NCBI GenBank assembly: GCA_016870485.1
Contig: VGBM01000003.1
Span: 1-64,000, forward strand
Reading direction: 5' to 3'
Length of the DNA: 64,000 nt
From: Actinomycetota bacterium
GTDB taxonomy: Bacteria; Actinomycetota; Thermoleophilia; Gaiellales; F1-60-MAGs149
Shown: positions 1-7,862 of the stretch, one piece after another
How positions within the stretch are numbered: the stretch's first letter is position 1
How the letters are laid out: each line of letters starts with the position of its first letter
Translations under genes and position numbers: made by a program
The notes under the pieces: generated by a model
Databases searched by the model: none
Seen by the model: the letters and a program-made list of their open reading frames with translations, nothing else
Told to the model about the DNA's origin: nothing

Positions 1-1
1 G

Positions 2-1333
2 CCGACGGCCCACCCGGGCGCGCTCGCCGCAGCGCACGCCTTCCCCGCCCTCCAGGCGCTCTTCACGCGCCGCTCGCGGCGCTTCCCGCTCGGCGGCGTC
101 CTGTCGGGCCCGCTCGCCTTCGAGTCCACCAAGGACCCGATCCCCCTCGCCTACGAGGAGGAGGCGCTGCTCGTCGCGGCCGCCACCGGCATCACCGGCA
201 TCGCGACGGAGGAGTGGCCGTTCCTCGACGAGGACGGCGACTCCACCTCGGGCGACAAGATCGGCTCCTTCACGGGCCGCGCCTACCCGTCGCCGCTCGC
301 CAACCACAACGTCGAGCTGTTCTGGACGAACGACGACGGCGTCTACGCGCTGCCGCAGCGCGACGTGCGCCCCGAGCGCCACAACCAGCTCGTGGACCGC
401 GAGGCCCCGAACGAGCTCTACCGGCGCGCGACGAAGCTGCAGGACGGCCGCCTCCTGATCCCCAAGGACCGCCCGAACCTGTTCGCGTTCAACCACCGCA
501 TCCCCAACTCGGACGGCACGACCCTGTTCATGCCGATCTCCGACGTCACGCGGCAGTGCATCTCCGCGATGCTGCTGTACTTCGACCGCCCGCACGGCTT
601 CTACCTGGTCGACCCGCACCTCGGCAACGACCCGCTCGCCGAGTTCGTCAAGAGCGGCCTGCTCGACCCGGCGCACGCCGTCGACTTCTGGGAGTTCGAG
701 CGCTGGCAGATGACCGACGCGAACGGCACCGAGCAGGGCCTGATGATCGCCAACCTGATGCAGGCCACGCAGGCCATCGGCATCGGCGGCCACCCGTTCT
801 CCGGCGGCAAGGGCCGCGTCACGATGGGCGGCGAGAAGTACTGGCACGCGATCGGCGGGCACGGCCCGTGCGGCGACCTCGGCTTCACGATGCACCAGAT
901 CCCCGACGACGCGCCGCTCGGCGCCGGCGAGTCGGTGCCCGTCGGCCTGAAGGGCGTCTTCGAGGGGATGGTCCCGCCCTTCCACAGGAGCATGGATGCG
1001 GCCGTCGACGCGGTCGTCGACATCCGCTGGGGCAAGCAGGGCCTGTTCACCGACGGCACGCGCCCGATCCCGTGGAAGGACCGCGGCCCGATCGACGTGA
1101 TGCCGCGCCCCTCCGACGAGGCGATCGCGGCCGTCAAGGTGATGTGCAACTACATCTGGGACACGTACGGCCGCTTCCCGGCCACGATCGACCCGATGCT
1201 GATGACCGTCTGGTACCAGGCCCAGCACCTCGACCTCGACTTCTACCGGAAGTACTACCCGGCCGAGGTGATCCCGCCGCACATCGAGAACCACATGCGG
1301 GACTGGCACGGCATCGACTGCGACTGCCACTGA
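2..1333 (+). CDS. Unknown protein, 5' end outside window
   Basis: The reading frame is open from the first bases of the window to TGA at 1331-1333, giving at least 443 residues, so the true start lies upstream. I do not recognise a certain family. The N-terminal visible part (GGVLSGPLAF, then EEEALLVAAATG) and a later NLMQATQAIGIGGHPF segment faintly resemble nitroreductase-type flavoproteins, but this is weak. The protein is soluble-looking, rich in His, Asp and aromatic residues, and ends in a compact Cys/His tail (DCDCH). It converges on the alcohol dehydrogenase gene, with a GC-rich hairpin between the stops. Confidence 0.7.
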   Translation, partial: PTAHPGALAAAHAFPALQALFTRRSRRFPLGGVLSGPLAFESTKDPIPLAYEEEALLVAAATGITGIATEEWPFLDEDGDSTSGDKIGSFTGRAYPSPLANHNVELFWTNDDGVYALPQRDVRPERHNQLVDREAPNELYRRATKLQDGRLLIPKDRPNLFAFNHRIPNSDGTTLFMPISDVTRQCISAMLLYFDRPHGFYLVDPHLGNDPLAEFVKSGLLDPAHAVDFWEFERWQMTDANGTEQGLMIANLMQATQAIGIGGHPFSGGKGRVTMGGEKYWHAIGGHGPCGDLGFTMHQIPDDAPLGAGESVPVGLKGVFEGMVPPFHRSMDAAVDAVVDIRWGKQGLFTDGTRPIPWKDRGPIDVMPRPSDEAIAAVKVMCNYIWDTYGRFPATIDPMLMTVWYQAQHLDLDFYRKYYPAEVIPPHIENHMRDWHGIDCDCH

Positions 1334-1349
1334 GGCGACGGCCCGCGGA

Positions 1350-1371
1350 GCGCGCGGCCGGCGCCGCGCGC
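1350..1371. terminator. GC hairpin between convergent genes
   Basis: Two perfect 9-nt arms (1350-1358 and 1363-1371) enclose a 4-nt loop between two converging stop codons. There is no T-tract, so this is a candidate bidirectional terminator, common in this form in high-GC genomes. Confidence 0.4.
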
Positions 1372-1372
1372 A

Positions 1373-2335
1373 TCACGGCACCAGCACGAAGCGGCCCTTG
1401 ACGTCGCCTGCGCGCAGGCGCTCGTGGGCGATCGCGGCGTCCGCCAGGGGCAGGCGCTCGACGACGTGGCGGATCTCCTCGCGCTGCGCGAGCTGGATCA
1501 GCTCGGCGAAGTCCTCGAGCGAGCCCCACACGCTGGTGGTCAGCCGGGCCTCCATCGGCACCGCCCCGAAGCCGAACGGGATGCGCCCGCCGTGCAGGCC
1601 GATCGCGATCAGGATGCCCTGGCGGTCGACGAGGCGGGCGGCGTCCTCGAGCGAGGCCTGCCCGGCCACGAAGTCGAGCACCACCGTGTAGGGGCCCTTG
1701 AGGTCGCCGGGGGCGGTGGCCTCGCTCGCGCCGAGGCCCCGCGCGGTCTGGCACTTGGCCGGGTCGGGGTCGCCGACGTGGACCTCGGCGTCGGAGAGCA
1801 TGCGCAGGTACTGCACCGCGTATTGGCCGAGGCCGCCGGCGCCGAGGACGAGGGCGCGCTGGCCGTGGCCCTGGCGCAGGACGCCGAGTGCCTGCTTGAC
1901 TGCGCGGAAGGCGGTCAGGCCGCCGCAGCCGAGCGGCGCGGAGTCGATCGGGTCGAGGTCGCCGAGCGGGAAGATGTAGCGCCGGTGCGGCACCAGCATG
2001 TACTCGGCGTAGCCGCCCTGGTCGAACAGGCCGGCCTCGTGGCTCTGGGGGCAGATCATCTCGCTGCCCGTGGCGCAGAAGCGGCACTCGCCGCAGCCCC
2101 ACGGGGTGTAGACGAAGACGTCGCCGTGCTCCTCGGAGAACGCGGTCACCTCGTGGCCGAGCGTGAGGGGGCGCGGCTCGGAGCCGAAGTCGCCGTCGAC
2201 GACGTGGATGTCGGAGTAGCAGACGCCGCAGGCGCGCACCTTGACCACGACCTGGTCCTCGGTGGCCGCGACCGGTACGTCGATGTCGTCGAAGTGGAGG
2301 GCGCCGTCGCCTCCGTGCAGCCGTACCGCCAGCAT
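1373..2335 (-). CDS. Zinc-dependent alcohol dehydrogenase (MDR family)
   Basis: A 320-residue medium-chain dehydrogenase that should oxidise an alcohol or reduce an aldehyde with NAD(P). Catalytic zinc ligands are visible at Cys39 (CGVCYSD) and His61-Glu62 (LGHE). Structural zinc ligands are Cys81, Cys84, Cys87 and Cys95, and a GAGGLG Rossmann motif follows near residue 160. The ATG has a strong GGGAGG ribosome site, and a TAGGCT -10 candidate lies at 2365-2370. It follows a P450 gene on the same strand by 56 bp, with a TetR gene upstream, so it probably processes an alcohol product of the P450. The substrate cannot be read from sequence. Confidence 0.9.
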   Translation of the reverse strand: MLAVRLHGGDGALHFDDIDVPVAATEDQVVVKVRACGVCYSDIHVVDGDFGSEPRPLTLGHEVTAFSEEHGDVFVYTPWGCGECRFCATGSEMICPQSHEAGLFDQGGYAEYMLVPHRRYIFPLGDLDPIDSAPLGCGGLTAFRAVKQALGVLRQGHGQRALVLGAGGLGQYAVQYLRMLSDAEVHVGDPDPAKCQTARGLGASEATAPGDLKGPYTVVLDFVAGQASLEDAARLVDRQGILIAIGLHGGRIPFGFGAVPMEARLTTSVWGSLEDFAELIQLAQREEIRHVVERLPLADAAIAHERLRAGDVKGRFVLVP

Positions 2336-2391
2336 TCCCCTGCCTCCCCTCGGTGACGGGGGGAAGCCTACCGCCTCCCGGCCGCCCCCGG

Positions 2392-3660
2392 CTAGACCCG
2401 GTCGCCGTCGTAGCGGACGGGGATGCGCTTGATGCCGTTGAAGAAGTTCGAGCGCATCCGGTCCACGTCGCCGTTCAGATGCAGGTCGGGCAGGTAGGGC
2501 GCGAGCTCCTCGAGCCAGACCGTGATCTCGAGGCGGGCCAGGTGCGAGCCGAGGCAGTAGTGGGGGCCGCCGAGGCCGAAGGCCATGTGCTTGTTCGGGC
2601 TGCGGCCGACGTCGAAGCGCTGCGGCGCGTCGAAGTGGCGCTCGTCGCGGTTGGCGGACGTGAACCAGAGCACGACCTTGTCGCCCTCCCGGACCGTCTT
2701 CCCGTGCACCTCGACGTCCTCGGTCGCGGTGCGCCGGAAGTGGTGCACGGCGGTCGCCCAGCGGATGATCTCCTCGGCGGCGCTGCCGGCCAGGGACGGG
2801 TCGGCGCAGAGCCGCTCGAGCTGGTCGCGGTTCTCGAGCAGGGCCTGGATCCCGTGCGACATCGTGTGGCGCGTCGTCTCGTTGCCCGCGGTGATCAGGA
2901 GCAGGAAGAAGAGCTTGAACTCGTGCTCCGAGAGGCGGTCGCCGTCGATCTCCGAGTTGATCAGGATCGTGACCACGTCCTCGCCGGGCTCGGCGCGCTT
3001 GAGGTCGGCGAGGCCGAGCGCGTAGTCGAACATCTCGAGCGCGGCGGGACTCGAGAAGGGCAGGTGCGCGTACTGGGAGAGGTCGCTCTGGTCCTTGACG
3101 AGGTCGCCGACGAACTCGGGCTCGGTGTTGCCGAGCAGGCGGTCGCCGAGGTTGACGAGCGTGCGCCGGTCCGCGAGCGGGGTGCCCATGATCTCGGACA
3201 GGATCTGCATCGGCAGCTCGATCGAGATGCGGTCGACGAAGTCGAACTCGCGGTCGGGCATCGTCTCGGCGAGGATGGTGCGGATCAGCCCGCGGATGCG
3301 GTCCTCGTAGACCTTGACCGCCTTCGGCGTGAAGCCGCGGTTGACGAGGGCGCGCAGGCGCGTGTGGCGCGGCGGGTCCATGTCGAGCAGGGACATGCGC
3401 GCCTCGACCTGCTCGGGCGTGAGGTCGTCGAGCGAGGTGCCGCCGACGCCGGCCGAGAAGACGAGCGGCTGCTTCTGGAGCGCGAGGATGTCCTCGTAGC
3501 GCGTGATCGACCAGAAGCCGCGGCCGCCCTGCTCGTCCTGCCAGTGGCACGGGTCCTCGTCGCGCAGGCGCTTGAACCAGTCGTGCGGCGTGCGCTGCAC
3601 GAAGGTCTCGAGGTCCGTGAGGTCGATGTCGGCGAGGTCGGCGGGGGTTGCGATGGCCAT
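2392..3660 (-). CDS. Cytochrome P450 (first of two)
   Basis: A 422-residue soluble bacterial P450 monooxygenase. It shows the I-helix oxygen-activation motif AGNETTR, the K-helix EEIIR, and the heme loop FGLGGPHYCLG with axial Cys369. The loop resembles actinobacterial P450s acting on sterols, terpenoids or fatty acids (CYP124/125/142-like), but the substrate is not determinable here. The start is supported by a TACCGT hexamer at 3667-3672 placed 6 nt before the ATG, which predicts a leaderless transcript. It lies 32 bp after the TetR gene and before the alcohol dehydrogenase. No ferredoxin or ferredoxin reductase gene is in the window. Confidence 0.93.
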   Translation of the reverse strand: MAIATPADLADIDLTDLETFVQRTPHDWFKRLRDEDPCHWQDEQGGRGFWSITRYEDILALQKQPLVFSAGVGGTSLDDLTPEQVEARMSLLDMDPPRHTRLRALVNRGFTPKAVKVYEDRIRGLIRTILAETMPDREFDFVDRISIELPMQILSEIMGTPLADRRTLVNLGDRLLGNTEPEFVGDLVKDQSDLSQYAHLPFSSPAALEMFDYALGLADLKRAEPGEDVVTILINSEIDGDRLSEHEFKLFFLLLITAGNETTRHTMSHGIQALLENRDQLERLCADPSLAGSAAEEIIRWATAVHHFRRTATEDVEVHGKTVREGDKVVLWFTSANRDERHFDAPQRFDVGRSPNKHMAFGLGGPHYCLGSHLARLEITVWLEELAPYLPDLHLNGDVDRMRSNFFNGIKRIPVRYDGDRV

Positions 3661-3692
3661 GCCGGAACGGTACCGCGCCCGTGCGGGGTCGG

Positions 3693-4289
3693 CTAGCGGC
3701 GGGCGCCGAGGCCGGCGAGCAGGCCGTCGACGTAGGCCTCGGGGCCGGGGCCGCCGAGGGTCAGGCGCTGCGCGTGGTAGCCGGCGACGCAGGCGCCGAA
3801 GAGCGCGGAGCCGACCGCGTCGGGGTCGGCCGTGGCGGGCAGCTCGCCGCGGTCGACCGCGTGCCGGGCGAGCGCCTGGAAGCGTGCGACGAGCGCCGTC
3901 TGGCGCTGGCGCACGATCCGGCCGATCGCCTTGTCGCGGACCGCCTCGCCCCAGACGTCGAAGGCGGCGCCCCCGTAGGGGCCGCGCGAGGCGCGCTCGA
4001 CGCTGCGGACGGCCCGCAGGGCCGCCTCGCGCAGCCCGTCGCCGTCCTGCAGGGCGAGCGCTTCGTCGATGACCGCCGTCAGCTGGTCGATGGTCTCCTC
4101 CGCGATCGTCAGGACGATCTCCTGCTTGCCCGTGAAGTAGACGTAGATCGCGCCGGCGGAGACGCCCGCCTCGGCCTGCAGGTCGAGCATCGACGCCGCG
4201 TGGAAGCCCTTGCGCGCGACGCAGGCGCGGGCGCTGTCGAGGATGTGCCGGCGGCGGGCGGCGTAGGTCTCGTCGCGGAGCTTCGGCAC
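3693..4289 (-). CDS. TetR-family transcriptional regulator
   Basis: A 198-residue regulator. Residues about 8-55 form the TetR helix-turn-helix (ARRRHILDSA, then AGVSAGAIYVYF); the rest is the variable ligand-binding domain. I chose the GTG at 4289 because the HTH then begins at the usual distance; a TACACT hexamer lies at 4300-4305. An in-frame extension to 4430 would run into the divergent P450 gene and is unlikely. It sits between two P450 genes and probably represses one or both, releasing on a hydrophobic substrate; the palindrome at 4362-4371 is its likely operator. Confidence 0.88.
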   Translation of the reverse strand: MPKLRDETYAARRRHILDSARACVARKGFHAASMLDLQAEAGVSAGAIYVYFTGKQEIVLTIAEETIDQLTAVIDEALALQDGDGLREAALRAVRSVERASRGPYGGAAFDVWGEAVRDKAIGRIVRQRQTALVARFQALARHAVDRGELPATADPDAVGSALFGACVAGYHAQRLTLGGPGPEAYVDGLLAGLGARR

Positions 4290-4354
4290 GATCCGCCGGA
4301 GTGTACGGGACAATCCTGACGTCGCAGGCCACGCACTGCGCGCGTGACGGCGCG

Positions 4355-4382
4355 TTGCGTTTTGGATCCAATCCTGTAGGCT
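4355..4382 (+). promoter_or_regulatory. P450 promoter with palindromic operator in spacer
   Basis: A -35-like TTGCGT (4355-4360) and a -10-like TAGGCT (4377-4382) are 16 bp apart. The spacer contains a perfect 10-bp palindrome, TTGGATCCAA, at 4362-4371. Its position between the two hexamers is what a steric repressor needs, and the divergent TetR gene is the obvious candidate. Inferred from position and symmetry only. Confidence 0.5.
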
Positions 4383-4411
4383 GACCCGGTACCCCCGCAC
4401 GGAGGCAGGCG

Positions 4412-5665
4412 ATGGCGGCCATCGAGGCACCCGAGTTCGATCTGCTCGACCACCGCATGTTCGCGGACCGCGAGCCCTGGGACGTGTTCGCTTGGCTGCA
4501 GGAGCACGCCCCCGTCTACCGGCACCCCGAGCCCGACGGCGACGGCTTCTGGTGCGTCACGAAGTACGACGACGTCCTGCACGTGCTCAAGCAGGCGACC
4601 CTGTTTTCGTCGCAGGTCGGCGGCTCGGCCCGCATCGGCGCGGTGGAGCCGGACGTCCTCGCGGCGCGCCGCAACTTCATGGAGACCGACCCGCCGCTGC
4701 ACAGCGAGTGGCGCCGGCCCTTCGCCCGCGACTTCACCCCCAAGTCGATCGCGCGCTACACCGACCAGCTGCGCACCATCGTCGACCGGGTGCTCGACGA
4801 GGCCTTCGAGAAGCAGGACATCTGCTGGGTCCACGACGTTGCCGCGCTGATCCCGATCCGGGTGCTCGGCACCCTGCTCGGGCTGCCCGAGAGCCAGTGG
4901 GACCGCTTCATCGAGCTTGGCGACCGCATGATCATCGACTCCGACCCGGAGATCGCGAGGTTCGTCGTCGGCTCCCCCGAGGCCGAGGTCTACAAGTACC
5001 TCCCGTTCGGCAGCGAGGCCGCCGCCGAGCTCTGCGCCATGGGCCGCGAGACGATCGACCGCCGCCGCGCGCAGCCCGAGGACGACGTGCTCTCGATCCT
5101 CGCCACCATGGAGATCGGCGGCTGCCCCCTCGGCGACCGCGACCTCGACAACAACTTCGCCCTCTTCGTCGTCGCCGGCAACGAGACCACGCGCCAGTCG
5201 ATGGCGCTCGGGCTGCTCGCGCTCCTGCGCGACGACCGCGCGATGGCCGAGTTCAGCCAGCCGGGCGCCGTCACGCCGCAGTCCGTCGACGAACTCGTGC
5301 GGATCGCCTCGCCCGTCTGGCACTTTCGGCGCACCGCCACCGAGGACACCGAGCTGCATGGCGTCGAGATCAAGGCGGGCGAGCGCGTCGTGGTCTGGTT
5401 CGCGGCCGCCAACCGCGACCCCGATGCCTTCCCCGACCCGCACCGCCTCGACTTCACGCGCAAGAAGGACGAGCACCTTGCCTTCGGCCGCGGTGGCCCC
5501 CACTACTGCCTCGGCACGCACCTCGCGCGCCTGGAGATCCAGGTCCTCTACGAGCAGCTGTTCCCGCGGCTGAAGTCGATCGAGCAGACCGGCCCCGAGC
5601 GCCGGCTCGTGTCGAACTTCACCAACGGGCTCAAGGAGTTCCCGGTCCGCATCACCGCGCGGTAG
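4412..5665 (+). CDS. Cytochrome P450 (second of two)
   Basis: A 417-residue P450 with the same diagnostic motifs as its neighbour: I-helix AGNETTR, K-helix DELVR, and heme loop FGRGGPHYCLG with axial Cys366. The segment WHFRRTATED is closely shared with the upstream P450 (HHFRRTATED), so the two are paralogues, although they diverge clearly in the N-terminal substrate-recognition regions. The ATG is preceded by GGAGG and the TAGGCT promoter at 4377. It is divergent from the TetR gene, and its 3' end runs into the antitoxin-like gene on the other strand. Confidence 0.93.
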   Translation: MAAIEAPEFDLLDHRMFADREPWDVFAWLQEHAPVYRHPEPDGDGFWCVTKYDDVLHVLKQATLFSSQVGGSARIGAVEPDVLAARRNFMETDPPLHSEWRRPFARDFTPKSIARYTDQLRTIVDRVLDEAFEKQDICWVHDVAALIPIRVLGTLLGLPESQWDRFIELGDRMIIDSDPEIARFVVGSPEAEVYKYLPFGSEAAAELCAMGRETIDRRRAQPEDDVLSILATMEIGGCPLGDRDLDNNFALFVVAGNETTRQSMALGLLALLRDDRAMAEFSQPGAVTPQSVDELVRIASPVWHFRRTATEDTELHGVEIKAGERVVVWFAAANRDPDAFPDPHRLDFTRKKDEHLAFGRGGPHYCLGTHLARLEIQVLYEQLFPRLKSIEQTGPERRLVSNFTNGLKEFPVRITAR

Positions 5666-5921
5666 CGGCCGGCGCCGCATCCGCCACCCACCACGGGTCG
5701 GAGTCCCACTCCTCCGAAAACGGCGCGATGAACTCCTCGTCGCTCAGGAGCTGGCGGATGCTTCCCTCGAGTGATACCGGCTGCGGCTCCTCGGCGGGCG
5801 TGATGCGGACGAAGGGCTTGCCGTGACGCGTGACCACGATCGACCGACCCGTCCGGGCGACCTCGTCGGCGAGGCGCAGCCGGTGCGCCGTGCACTCGGT
5901 GAGGGCAATGGCTTCGGGCAG
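5652..5921 (-). CDS. Orphan Phd/YefM-type antitoxin-like protein, start uncertain
   Basis: The reading frame matches the prevent-host-death antitoxin pattern: AIALTE near the N-terminus, then DEVARTGRSIVVTRHGKP, then an acidic tail (IAPFSEEWDSD) like the toxin-binding tails of Phd proteins paired with PIN-domain VapC toxins. No ATG, GTG or TTG occurs in frame upstream of this core. CTG at 5921 gives the usual length (89 aa), while GTG at 5837 would delete half the DNA-binding fold. A nearby ATG at 5938 is in another frame, so a 1-nt frameshift is possible. No toxin gene is adjacent; its 3' end overlaps the P450 gene by 14 bp. Confidence 0.5.
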   Translation of the reverse strand: MPEAIALTECTAHRLRLADEVARTGRSIVVTRHGKPFVRITPAEEPQPVSLEGSIRQLLSDEEFIAPFSEEWDSDPWWVADAAPAATAR

Positions 5922-6077
5922 ATCGGCAGCGGCCGCATGGTCACGCTATCTGACCATTTCGTGCTCGGGTGGCGACGGGGCGGGTCCGAGTCGCGCCGGC
6001 CGGGCGCCGATCGGGTACGGGTCCGCACCGATCGCCGACGCGGTCGCACCACATCGGCGTGCGGCGTGCCCGGGGAG

Positions 6078-6150
6078 TGGCGAGGCCCGGGCTCGAACCG
6101 GGGACACCGCGATTTTCAGTCGCGTGCTCTACCAACTGAGCTACCTCGCC
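6078..6150 (-). tRNA. tRNA-Phe (GAA)
   Basis: A 73-nt cloverleaf on the minus strand. The acceptor stem GGCGAGG pairs with CCTCGCC and has discriminator A. The anticodon stem CGCGA/TCGCG encloses loop CTGAAAA, giving anticodon GAA, and the T-loop is TTCGAGC. CCA is not encoded. Confidence 0.97.
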
Positions 6151-6194
6151 GCGCGGCCGCACGATATCAGCGGCCCGCGGGCGGGCGCGCGGGT

Positions 6195-6404
6195 TCAGCG
6201 CGTGATCAACCAGGCGCCGATTAGGCCGATCGCGAGGACGGCGAGGACGAGGCCCACCGCGCGCAGGACGCCGCCCCAGATCGGGACGTCCGAGCCGCGC
6301 GGGCCGCGCAGGAGCACGTTGCCGACGGAGACGACCGCGACCGCGAGGATCGCGGCGGCCACCCCGAGCCACAGGAGCCACTGGACGCCGGACGCCGTAT
6401 CCAC
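6195..6404 (-). CDS. Small two-helix membrane protein
   Basis: A 69-residue protein starting at GTG 6404 with two predicted membrane spans, about residues 7-30 and 44-67, joined by a short polar loop (RGPRGSDVPIW). I do not recognise a family. It lies between tRNA-Phe and the divergent NlpC/P60 gene. Longer in-frame extensions upstream would overlap that gene's promoter region and look like non-coding translation. Function unknown. Confidence 0.6.
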   Translation of the reverse strand: MDTASGVQWLLWLGVAAAILAVAVVSVGNVLLRGPRGSDVPIWGGVLRAVGLVLAVLAIGLIGAWLITR

Positions 6405-6465
6405 GCCCGGATCGTACCCCGTCGCCGTTGCCGTTCCGTGATGCGGGCTGCGGGGAAACCGGTGG

Positions 6466-6471
6466 TAGGGT
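6466..6471 (+). promoter_or_regulatory. Candidate -10 of NlpC/P60 gene
   Basis: TAGGGT hexamer about 92 nt before the start codon. It would give an 80-90 nt GC-rich 5' untranslated region, in contrast to the leaderless genes elsewhere in the window. No -35 is clear. Confidence 0.3.
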
Positions 6472-6562
6472 GAGGCCCGGACCGAACAGACCCCGCGCCC
6501 CGGCCCGTGCGACGACGGGCCACGGCGCAGGAACGCGCTGGCGAGCCGCGAAACCGCCTCCG

Positions 6563-7702
6563 ATGCCCCTCCCTCTGCTCCGCATTGCCCGTTCCGCCCT
6601 GCTCCTCGCGACGCTCGCGACCGCGCTCGTCGCGGCACTTCCCGTGCAGGCGGCCCCGCGGGAGGACATCGCCGCCAAGCGCGCCGAGGCGGAGGCGGCC
6701 CGCGCCGAGATGGCGCGGCTCGGCGAGGAGCTGACGCCCGCGATCGAGCGCTACAACCGGGCCGTCCTCGAGCTCGAGCAGGTCGAGGAGGACATCGCCT
6801 TCAACCGCAAGATGATCCGCGCCACGAAGGACAACCTGCGCCGCACGCAGTTCGAGCTGCACCGCAAGCTCGAGCAGTCCTACCGGGTCGGCGAGCCCGA
6901 TCTCCTCGCCTCCGTGTTGGGGCAGGAGACGCTCACGAAGGCGCTCGCGGTGACCGAGCTCTTCACCCGCACGCAGACCCAGGCCGGCGACCTGATCACC
7001 GGCCTGCGCGCCGATCGCCGCTCGCTCAACGAGCGCCAGCGCAAGCTCGACCGCCAGGAGGCGCGCGCCAAGGACCTGCGCGCCCAGCGCGAGGCCGAGC
7101 GCGCCGCGATCGAGCAGGGCATCGCCGAGCAGCAGTCGCTGGCTGCCGGCCTCGAGGACGAGATCGCCCAGCTGATCGCCGAGGAGCAGGCCCGCCAGGA
7201 GCGGCTGCGCCAGCAGGCGCTGGCCGCCCTCGCCGCCCAGGAGGCGGCCAACCAGGGCGGGGGCGGCTACGAGCTCGCCCTCGGCGGCTCCGCCGACCTC
7301 GGCGCGGCCGCGGCCGTCGTCGAGGCGATCGAGCTGCCGCCGACCGACGGCTCGATCGGCGCCCAGGCCGTGTCCGTCGCGATGCAGTTCCTCGGGACGC
7401 CGTACGTGTGGGGCGGCGAGTCGCCGAGCGGCTTCGACTGTTCGGGCCTGACGAAGTACGCCTACGGGCAGGTCGGCGTCGGCCTCTCGCACTTCACCGG
7501 CGCCCAGTGGAACGAGGGCGTGCGGGTGCCCGCCGAGCAGCTCCTGCCCGGCGACCTCGTGTTCTTCCGGTCGGACCTCGGCCACATGGGCATCTACATC
7601 GGCGGCGGCCAGTACATCCACGCCCCGCAGACCGGCGACGTGGTCAAGATCTCGTCGATGGCGGACCGCGGCGACTACCAGGGCGCCGTTCGCCCGTACT
7701 GA
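6563..7702 (+). CDS. Secreted NlpC/P60 peptidoglycan endopeptidase
   Basis: A 379-residue exported cell-wall hydrolase. A signal peptide covers about residues 1-30 (ending in VQAA). Residues about 35-235 are a long charged coiled coil, as in RipA/CwlO-type proteins, and the C-terminal NlpC/P60 domain begins near 270. The catalytic triad is visible as Cys293 (DCSG), His341 (GHMG) and His353 (YIHAP). The enzyme should cleave the D-Glu to meso-DAP bond in peptide stems during cell separation. The start was placed at the ATG that begins the signal peptide; the open frame further upstream carries the promoter. Confidence 0.93.
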   Translation: MPLPLLRIARSALLLATLATALVAALPVQAAPREDIAAKRAEAEAARAEMARLGEELTPAIERYNRAVLELEQVEEDIAFNRKMIRATKDNLRRTQFELHRKLEQSYRVGEPDLLASVLGQETLTKALAVTELFTRTQTQAGDLITGLRADRRSLNERQRKLDRQEARAKDLRAQREAERAAIEQGIAEQQSLAAGLEDEIAQLIAEEQARQERLRQQALAALAAQEAANQGGGGYELALGGSADLGAAAAVVEAIELPPTDGSIGAQAVSVAMQFLGTPYVWGGESPSGFDCSGLTKYAYGQVGVGLSHFTGAQWNEGVRVPAEQLLPGDLVFFRSDLGHMGIYIGGGQYIHAPQTGDVVKISSMADRGDYQGAVRPY

Positions 7703-7745
7703 CCGCACGCCCGTCCCCGGGTCTGGGCTATCCTGCGGCTTCGGC

Positions 7746-7818
7746 GCGCCCGTAGCTCAGCGGATAGAGCGCTGCCCTGCGGAGGCAGAGGTCGGACGTT
7801 CGAGTCGTCCCGGGCGCA
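7746..7818 (+). tRNA. tRNA-Arg with anticodon GCG
   Basis: A well-formed 73-nt cloverleaf: acceptor GCGCCCG/CGGGCGC with discriminator A, D-stem GCTC/GAGC, anticodon stem CTGCC/GGCAG and T-stem GGACG/CGTCC with loop TTCGAGT. The anticodon loop is CTGCGGA, which reads GCG (codon CGC). The body resembles bacterial tRNA-Arg(CCG), whose loop is CTCCGGA; one C-to-G change at position 34 would explain it. Most bacteria read CGC with tRNA-Arg(ACG) after A-to-I editing, so this anticodon is unusual. Confidence 0.93.
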
Positions 7819-7827
7819 TGCGCAGAG

Positions 7828-7853
7828 GGCCCCCGGCCTCGCGGCCGGGGGCC
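7828..7853. terminator. Strong hairpin after tRNA-Arg
   Basis: Perfect 11-bp stem (7828-7838 with 7843-7853) and a TCGC loop, followed by TTCGTG. It lies 10 nt after the tRNA and just beyond the stop of the converging gene, so it can serve both. Confidence 0.75.
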
Positions 7854-7862
7854 TTCGTGCGT

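Noticed and set aside
4290-4430. TetR start at 4430
   Set aside because: The 47 extra residues would be read from the divergent promoter and the first codons of the P450 gene, and have no TetR-like pattern.
6405-6562. Possible c-di-AMP (ydaO) riboswitch before the NlpC/P60 gene
   Set aside because: Such riboswitches are common before actinobacterial cell-wall hydrolase genes, and short GGGGAAACC and GGTAGGG-like pieces occur, but the conserved core (for example ATCCGnCAGCTAACC-like) is absent.
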